A stretch of DNA of 20,016 nt from JANXQE01 sp035651635. GTDB taxonomy: Bacteria; Verrucomicrobiota; Verrucomicrobiia; Limisphaerales; UBA8199. The position numbers were made by a program, and so were the translations under genes. The stretch is taken from the NCBI GenBank assembly GCA_035651635.1, contig DASRFK010000276.1:1-20016 (forward strand), written 5' to 3'. This document shows positions 15,153 through 20,016 of this stretch, one piece after another. The stretch's first letter is position 1; the number at the start of each line of letters is the position of its first letter. A model generated the notes under the pieces. That model did not search any database. It was not told the origin of the DNA and was given only the letters and a program-made list of their open reading frames with translations.

Positions 15153-16070
15153 TTAGGAGTCCGAAATACCCGAGTGGACACCGGAACCAACCGGCGCGGA
15201 GCGCAGCGTGGCCCGATACTCAGAGGCGGGCATGCCCACGTGGCGCTTGAAGACTGTGTTGAACCGCGGAATGGAGCCGAAACCCGAAGCAAAAACAACT
15301 TCGGAAATCCGCGAGCTGGGGTCGCTCAAAAGCGTTTTTGCGCGCTCGATCCTCACCCGTGCAACGTACTCAGTCAGGGTCAGGCCGGTCGCTCTTTTGA
15401 AGAGCTTGCAGAAATAGAAGCGGCTCACGTTAACGTGCTTCACTACCTGGGCCAGGCTGATCGTGTCCTCGACATGCGCCTGCACAAATTCTTTCGCGCT
15501 GGCCACGGGCTTCGGATCGCTTTCAACCCGTGCGATCGCCTGCCTGCTGGCAACGTCTGCCAGGTATTGGGCGAAGACCTCCAGCAGTTGCACCGCCGCC
15601 TGGAAACATTCGGCAGTCAGTACCGGCGTTTCAAAATAGGATTTGCGAGCTTTCTTTATCCACTCGCCGCTGATTCCCTCACCAAGCATTTTGACCACCA
15701 TCTGGAAATCGCGTTCGGTTGGCTCGCGGCGGAAGATCTGCCCGCTCATTAGGGTCGCGGCATGGTTTCCTCCCACGATAACAGGAGCCGCCACGACCGT
15801 CAGGCCGGCGTAACAATAGATTTGGCGCGTCGTGAGGCTGCGAGCGGCACTTCTTTGGGCGCGCTCTTCCGCTTCATGGCAGGCGGCACAACCGGCCGAG
15901 GTCGAGGCGACCCGGTCGCAAAAATCGTTGCCGCGCGGCCTGATGTCCTGCCCGGGATCACACTCGGCGGGGACCACTTTCAAAGAGACGCCGGTGGCCT
16001 TGCGGAAGGCCCTCTCGTAGAAACCGACCACGGGCAATCGCGCCAAATCCTCATATGCCAGTGGCTTCAT
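15153..16070 (-). CDS. PocR-domain AraC-family transcriptional regulator
   Basis: 305 residues from the ATG at 16070. The N-terminal half is a PocR-type sensory domain (about 10-190) with the usual Cys-rich core: FCDRVASTSAGCAACH (Cys51, 61, 64), then YCYAGLTVVAAPVIVGG and TLMSGQIF. The C-terminal half is an AraC double helix-turn-helix: ISLAQVVKHVNVSRFYFCKL, then ISEVVFASGFGSIPRFNTVFKRHVGMPASEYR. I prefer 16070 to upstream starts because the PocR fold begins there and a good promoter ends 6 bases before it. It lies directly upstream of the redox operon on the same strand, so it is the obvious candidate regulator of it. The ligand is unknown. CAACH looks like a haem c site, but the protein is cytoplasmic, so covalent haem is not expected. 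Confidence 0.88.
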   Translation of the reverse strand: MKPLAYEDLARLPVVGFYERAFRKATGVSLKVVPAECDPGQDIRPRGNDFCDRVASTSAGCAACHEAEERAQRSAARSLTTRQIYCYAGLTVVAAPVIVGGNHAATLMSGQIFRREPTERDFQMVVKMLGEGISGEWIKKARKSYFETPVLTAECFQAAVQLLEVFAQYLADVASRQAIARVESDPKPVASAKEFVQAHVEDTISLAQVVKHVNVSRFYFCKLFKRATGLTLTEYVARVRIERAKTLLSDPSSRISEVVFASGFGSIPRFNTVFKRHVGMPASEYRATLRSAPVGSGVHSGISDS

Positions 16071-16076
16071 CGGTTG

Positions 16077-16105
16077 AGTATACCCGGATAGTGTAGGGTC
16101 CACAA
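16077..16105 (-). promoter_or_regulatory. Promoter of the AraC-type gene, predicting a leaderless mRNA
   Basis: On the minus strand TTGTGG (16105-16100), a 17-base spacer and TATACT (16082-16077; 5 of 6 consensus). Six bases separate the -10 box from the ATG at 16070, so transcription would start at or next to the A of the start codon. The -35 box is weaker (3-4 of 6). Confidence 0.5.
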
Positions 16106-16134
16106 GCATGCAACGTGCCCATGAACCGCGCCGG

Positions 16135-16174
16135 GGGAGCACCCGAGTCTCGCCGCCAGGAAGCCGGCGCTCCC
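16135..16174. repeat. Dispersed repeat, family A, composite form
   Basis: GGGAGC (16135-16140) and GCTCCC (16169-16174) bracket a segment containing the reverse complement of GGCGGCGAGAC (16147-16157) and CCGGCGCTCCC (16164-16174). Both parts are shared with 10500-10522. It lies in the 210-base region between the divergent AraC-type and small membrane protein genes. Confidence 0.6.
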
Positions 16175-16280
16175 AGGTCACGATCCTGTTCTGGGTGGCG
16201 ACTGATGCCTCCCGGCATAGCTTTCCGGTCCGACTTGCGTTAGGATCAAGTGTGTTTGAAAAGATTAGCGCCGGACAGAA

Positions 16281-16697
16281 ATGAATTGGTCTGAGCAGTT
16301 ACTTCGCGAGTTTAGCGCGCAACGGGCGATTAGCCGCAAAAGGATCTGGTTCGCCTTTGCCGTGGCTTTGATTACTGACGGGCTGCAATTCGGCCTTGGT
16401 CCGTTCGGTTGGGTGCTGGTCGATCAGGGTTTGGATGTGCTCGCCATGATTCTCATTTCGTGGGCGATTGGTTTCCATATGCTGTTGCTGCCGACCTTTG
16501 TCATCGAATTCATCCCGGGGCCGGACATGCTCCCAACCTGGACTGCCTGCACAGCGGCGGTAGTGATGCTCCGCAAAAAATCAGCGCCAAAACCTCCCAT
16601 CGACATCACGAGTGAGGTCACCCCGGTGACCGCGGCCGACGACAAACCAAATGGCGCGCCTCCCAAGATTGGGGCACCACAAACGTCACAGAATTAA
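16281..16697 (+). CDS. Small membrane protein of unknown function
   Basis: 138 residues. A short amphipathic N-terminus (MNWSEQLLREFSAQ) and a basic stop (RKR) precede hydrophobic segments at about 22-47 and 50-77, with a possible third at 85-97, then RKK and a Pro/Thr-rich soluble tail. The motif VIEFIPGPDMLPTWT, just before the last hydrophobic stretch, is reminiscent of the IPD-type motifs in YkvA/DUF1232 membrane proteins, but I cannot assign a family. It is divergent from the AraC-type gene and about 290 bases before the SNF2 gene, separated by a strong hairpin. I infer independent transcription. Confidence 0.7.
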   Translation: MNWSEQLLREFSAQRAISRKRIWFAFAVALITDGLQFGLGPFGWVLVDQGLDVLAMILISWAIGFHMLLLPTFVIEFIPGPDMLPTWTACTAAVVMLRKKSAPKPPIDITSEVTPVTAADDKPNGAPPKIGAPQTSQN

Positions 16698-16741
16698 GAG
16701 CATTTTTAAAAAGACCGACCCGGGCATGGGAGTATGGCCTC

Positions 16742-16794
16742 GGAGTCCCGCCTTTAGGCGTTTTCGGCGCCGGACCGCCTAAAGGCGGGACGCC
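16742..16794. repeat. Hairpin repeat, family B, possible terminator
   Basis: GGAGTCCCGCCTTTAGGCG (16742-16760) and its near-perfect reverse complement (16776-16794, one mismatch in 19) are separated by 15 bases. This is the most stable hairpin I found in the window. It lies 45 bases after the small membrane protein gene and may terminate it, although the nearest T-run (TTTTTT, about 16821-16826) is too far away for a classic terminator. One arm recurs at 119-136. Confidence 0.75.
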
Positions 16795-16951
16795 GAACCC
16801 AGGCGCCCACGGCTCGCCCGGTTTTTTAGAACATATCTAAAGAGAAAACTTCAAAAACCTGGGGCGGGGTTGCGTTTTCAGGTTTGCTCCGGCCAGCGAA
16901 AGCGCGTCGCCATTTGTGAGCAGCCGGTGAACAACTTCCAATAACTCAATT

Positions 16952-16980
16952 TTGACAGTGACGGACGGATCGAATTTCGT
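16952..16980 (+). promoter_or_regulatory. Possible promoter of the SNF2 gene
   Basis: A perfect TTGACA (16952-16957), a 17-base spacer and a poor -10 hexamer TTTCGT (16975-16980; 3 of 6). The -10 box ends 6 bases before the ATG at 16987, the same geometry as the AraC-type gene's promoter. The weak -10 makes this tentative. Confidence 0.3.
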
Positions 16981-16986
16981 ACCGGC

Positions 16987-19797
16987 ATGCCGACGAAAGA
17001 ATGCCCGACTCTGCAAGTCCCCTCCCCACATAACTGGCGCACGAGCGATCAGGACGAGATCAACCGACGCCGTGTCCGGGCCCAAAGCGAGCAATTCCGG
17101 ATTCTGAATGCCAGCCCCGAGCATCCGATCTTCTCCAATTTCAAAGTTGGCTCCGGCAGCGGACTGACGTACCTCGTGGAAATCCGGGACGTGGCCAACC
17201 GACAGTTCGCCTGCGAGTGCGTGGACTTTTCCATCAACGGGCTGGGCACATGCAAACATGTCGAGGCGGTGTTGCTGCACCTGGAAGCCCGGTACAAGAA
17301 GCTGTTCCAGGCAGCTTGCCGCAAAGGCTCAACACGGCTCGATGTGGTGCCTGATTCCAGCGGGGGCTTGCTTAAACTGATCGGCTCTACAGCCGAGGTG
17401 CCGAACCGATTGAGGAAATGGTTTGGAAGTGACGGCGTTCATCGCAACGGGCCTCTGCATGAAACGGTGGCGGCTCTCGAGGAACTCAAAGCAACAGCCT
17501 TGCCCCAGCTGCGGCTCTCACAAGAGCTTGACCCGTGGCTGGAAAGCCGCCGGCGCAGCGAAGAGCGCATACAACTTCGCCGCGAATACGAACAAAAGGT
17601 CCAGAGCGGAGAATGGCCCGCCCAGGAAACCAAGGTGCCACTGTTTCCGTATCAGCGCGAAGGCATGCTCCACCTGGCGTTCACCGAACGTGCCCTGCTG
17701 GCAGATGAAATGGGCTTGGGCAAAACAATCCAGGCCATCGCGGCTTGCGCGTTATTGCAGCGATTGGGAAAAGCCGCCCGGGTCCTGGTGGTCACGCCCG
17801 CATCCCTCAAGACTGAATGGGAGGACCAGATCCAGCGCTTTACCGAGCTTAAATATCAACTGGTTTTTGGCGGGCGAACGGCTCGATTGAAGGCCTATGA
17901 TGCTGCCGGACCACAGGGTCCGAGCGCCAGCACTGCCACTCAGAGCGGCCAGGTGCAACCCGCCTCGCCGCCCTTTTTCACCATCGTCAATTACGAGCAG
18001 ATGTTAGCCGACGCCCTCGAGGTAAACGAGCGTCTGCGCCCTGACATTGTCGTATTGGACGAAGCGCAGCGGATTAAAAACTGGAGCGCCAAAACCACGC
18101 AAGCCATCAAGCGTTTGCACAGCCGCTATGCCTTTGTGCTTACCGGCACTCCAATCGAAAACCGCATCGACGAACTATATTCACTGATGGGATTTCTCGA
18201 GCCTTCCGCCCTGGGACCGTTATTCCGGTTCAATCGGGAGTTCTATGAGTTGGATGATCGAGGCCGGCCGGTGGGCTATCGGAACCTGGAGAAGCTCCAT
18301 GAACGCATCAAGCCCTACATGCTGCGCCGCCGCAAAGCCGATGTGGAGACCGAACTGCCGGAACGGACCGATCGCACCTTCTTTGTCCCCTTGAGCACCA
18401 TGCAGCAAGGCGAATATGAGGGACACGAGGGCGTCGTAGCCCGTCTTGCCCAAATCGCCAAGCGCCGGCCGCTCACCAAGCAGGAACAGGACAAACTCCT
18501 GCGTCACCTGGCAATGATGCGGATGGTCTGCGATACCAATTACATCCTCAACCCGGAGGACAAGGTTTGTCCGAAGCTGGCGGAGTTGGAGAAAATCCTC
18601 GAAGAGTGCCGTGACAACCCTGAGGTCAAGGTGATCGTTTTCTCGGAATGGGAACGCATGCTGATGTTAGTGCGCGAGCTCTGCCAAAAACTGCAATTGG
18701 GCTTCGCCTGGCACACCGGAACCGTTCCGCAACAACGGCGGCGCGCGGAAATCAATCTGTTCAAATCAGATCCGAGCTGCCGGATTTTCCTGAGCACGGA
18801 TTCGGGAGCGGCCGGATTGAACCTGCAGAACGCCAGCGTGGTCATCAATTGCGATTTGCCGTGGAACCCCGCCAAGCTCGAGCAACGGATTGCCCGGGCC
18901 TGGCGCAAACATCAAACCAGGCCGGTTACGGTCATCAATCTGGTCTCGGAAAAAACCATCGAGCATCGGATGCTGGAAACCCTGGCTCAAAAGCAGGCGC
19001 TCGCCGACGGAGTGCTGGACCATATTGGCAACTTCAATGAGATCAAGTTGCGCAGCGGACGCCAGGCGTTTCTGGAGAAACTTCAACAATTCATTACGCC
19101 TCGCCCTGCGAGCAGCCAGGCAACGCCCGGCCAGGCCAGCATGCCTTTGCCGGCCGACCGACCGTTGGGCTTTGCCGTCGCCGCGCAACAGCGAATTAAC
19201 GGTGCTCTGCTTCGTTGCGAGGAGCGCTTTCCCAATGATGGGCCGCATTCGGTTTTGTATGTCGTCGTGGATCGCGAAGCCACCCAATGGCGCGAGAAGC
19301 TCGCCGCTTTACATCAGGATTACTTTCCACCCGGCCAAAGCGATCCTCTGGCTCCCGTGCGCCTCGAGGTGATCGACCGCGCAACCGACGAGGCCCTCAA
19401 CCGATTGGTTGAACTCGGCCTGGTTTCCAGGACCTCCCGCGCCAGCCGCCCGCTTTTCCCAGCGGACCCCGGCGCTGACCAGAAATCTCTTTCTGAAGCC
19501 GAACGGCGCCAGGCTGACGGGCATCGCCAACAGGCGGCACGCAAACTCAAAATGGCAAGATTGTTGGGCGAAGGCGGCCTCGAAGAAGAAACCCGCAGCG
19601 CCCTGCTCGAAGCGGGACTGCATTTTGGTCGCGCGCTGGCGGTCGAGAATCGAATTCCCGAGCCCAAAGATCTCGATCAGGCGTTGTTGCCGCCCTTGTC
19701 TTCAGCTTGGGGCGCAGCTCTGAAGCCCTTCCGCGGATATATCGGCGATGCGACTACCGCGTGGAAGCCTGTTGCTGAACAATTGGAGAAGCTCTGA
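16987..19797 (+). CDS. SWIM zinc-finger SNF2-family helicase/ATPase
   Basis: 936 residues. A SWIM zinc finger lies near the N-terminus (CxC at 76-78, CxH at 89-91). The first helicase lobe holds Walker A DEMGLGKT (240-247), LVVTPASLKTEW and Walker B DEAQ (358-361), followed by LTGTPIENR. The second lobe has VIVFSEWERM, LSTDSGAAGLNLQ and an arginine-finger motif QRIARAWRKHQ, in place of the usual QxxGRxxRxGQ. Residues from about 700 onward are a 230-residue extension I do not recognise, partly helical (SLSEAERRQADGHRQQAARK). Bacterial SNF2 proteins of this kind translocate on double-stranded DNA and displace proteins such as RNA polymerase, as RapA does; some act in defence or repair. The neighbours give no sign of a phage-defence island, so a housekeeping or stress role is as likely. 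Confidence 0.93.
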   Translation: MPTKECPTLQVPSPHNWRTSDQDEINRRRVRAQSEQFRILNASPEHPIFSNFKVGSGSGLTYLVEIRDVANRQFACECVDFSINGLGTCKHVEAVLLHLEARYKKLFQAACRKGSTRLDVVPDSSGGLLKLIGSTAEVPNRLRKWFGSDGVHRNGPLHETVAALEELKATALPQLRLSQELDPWLESRRRSEERIQLRREYEQKVQSGEWPAQETKVPLFPYQREGMLHLAFTERALLADEMGLGKTIQAIAACALLQRLGKAARVLVVTPASLKTEWEDQIQRFTELKYQLVFGGRTARLKAYDAAGPQGPSASTATQSGQVQPASPPFFTIVNYEQMLADALEVNERLRPDIVVLDEAQRIKNWSAKTTQAIKRLHSRYAFVLTGTPIENRIDELYSLMGFLEPSALGPLFRFNREFYELDDRGRPVGYRNLEKLHERIKPYMLRRRKADVETELPERTDRTFFVPLSTMQQGEYEGHEGVVARLAQIAKRRPLTKQEQDKLLRHLAMMRMVCDTNYILNPEDKVCPKLAELEKILEECRDNPEVKVIVFSEWERMLMLVRELCQKLQLGFAWHTGTVPQQRRRAEINLFKSDPSCRIFLSTDSGAAGLNLQNASVVINCDLPWNPAKLEQRIARAWRKHQTRPVTVINLVSEKTIEHRMLETLAQKQALADGVLDHIGNFNEIKLRSGRQAFLEKLQQFITPRPASSQATPGQASMPLPADRPLGFAVAAQQRINGALLRCEERFPNDGPHSVLYVVVDREATQWREKLAALHQDYFPPGQSDPLAPVRLEVIDRATDEALNRLVELGLVSRTSRASRPLFPADPGADQKSLSEAERRQADGHRQQAARKLKMARLLGEGGLEEETRSALLEAGLHFGRALAVENRIPEPKDLDQALLPPLSSAWGAALKPFRGYIGDATTAWKPVAEQLEKL

Positions 19798-19842
19798 ACC
19801 ACCTATTAAGCCCGAACGGTCAATAGAGAAAAAGCGTCCGAG

Positions 19843-19863
19843 ACGGAAATTCTTTTTTTCCGT
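19843..19863 (+). terminator. Hairpin after the SNF2 gene
   Basis: ACGGAAA, a 7-base loop and TTTCCGT form a 7-bp stem with the T-rich tract inside its 3' arm (TTTTTTT at 19852-19858), 45 bases after the stop codon. It is A/T-rich and so only moderately stable. The nearby TCCG-AGA-CGGA (19837-19847) could form a competing small stem directly before the T-run, a more classic terminator layout. Confidence 0.45.
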
Positions 19864-20016
19864 TTAACTTTCCTCAGAGCGTGTCTGAAAAGTGACTTGG
19901 GTTGAAACATCCGACTCTCTGATAAGTCGGCGAGGCATATGATAACTCGAGAAAAATGAAGAATTGTTTTGACAGTGGACGCGCGTTGATTTGGTCACAT
20001 TTTCGGCGCAGCCGCC
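19864..20016. other. Right edge, no gene recognised
   Basis: No coding frame stands out. TTGACAGTGGACG at 19969-19981 resembles the -35 region of the SNF2 gene (TTGACAGTGACGG), so a promoter for a gene beyond the edge is possible, but no -10 box is clear. GAGCGTGTCTGAAAAGTGAC near 19878 looks a little like an insertion-sequence end, with no partner in the window. Confidence 0.25.

Noticed and set aside
14862..15752. A 296-codon open frame on the plus strand
   Set aside because: Most of it is antisense to the AraC-type gene and its sequence has no domain character; the regulator on the opposite strand explains the region.
1..20016. CRISPR arrays, tRNA or rRNA genes
   Set aside because: No regularly spaced direct repeats, cloverleaf-like segments or rRNA-like stretches were seen on reading both strands.

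Overview
The window looks like chromosomal DNA of an environmental Verrucomicrobiota bacterium, most like the Pedosphaeraceae/Limisphaerales. This placement is inference from overall character. The GC content is moderately high, most genes lack a Shine-Dalgarno sequence, and several families of short GC-rich hairpin repeats lie between genes. A PocR-AraC regulator, a secreted glycoside hydrolase and a Rieske/cytochrome b operon fit the same group. No rRNA, tRNA, CRISPR array or complete mobile element was seen.

Layout: (1) 284-3778 (+) is a two-gene formate dehydrogenase operon of the Bacillus YjgC-YjgD (ForC/ForE) type: a 992-residue molybdenum/Fe-S catalytic subunit and a DUF1641 partner. 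(2) 3731-7025 (-) holds a truncated DUF7832-like remnant, an unrecognised 225-residue protein, a secreted GH5-like hydrolase and an unknown gene whose 5' part appears frameshifted but has a near-consensus promoter. (3) 7258-14783 (-) is the centre of the window, a seven-gene redox operon. In transcription order it encodes a small membrane or secreted monoheme cytochrome c, a coiled-coil outer-membrane porin, a second monoheme cytochrome c, a GltD-like FAD/NAD(P) oxidoreductase with two C-terminal ferredoxin clusters, a Rieske protein, a cytochrome b and a membrane-anchored hexaheme cytochrome c. (4) 15153-16070 (-) is a PocR-AraC regulator directly upstream of that operon, with a promoter that predicts a leaderless mRNA. 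(5) 16281-19797 (+) holds a small membrane protein and a SWIM-SNF2 helicase.

How the parts may work together (inference): formate dehydrogenases of the ForC/ForE type are thought to pass electrons to menaquinone. The Rieske/cytochrome b complex would oxidise the quinol. Its hexaheme cytochrome would pass electrons to periplasmic carriers, and the attached FAD/NAD(P)/Fe-S module could link the quinone pool to NAD(P)H, as proposed for the Rieske/cytochrome b complexes of anammox bacteria. The porin and two small cytochromes at the head of the operon raise the possibility of a route towards the outer membrane. The best candidates for something under-described are this operon, its regulator and the apparent leaderless promoters.
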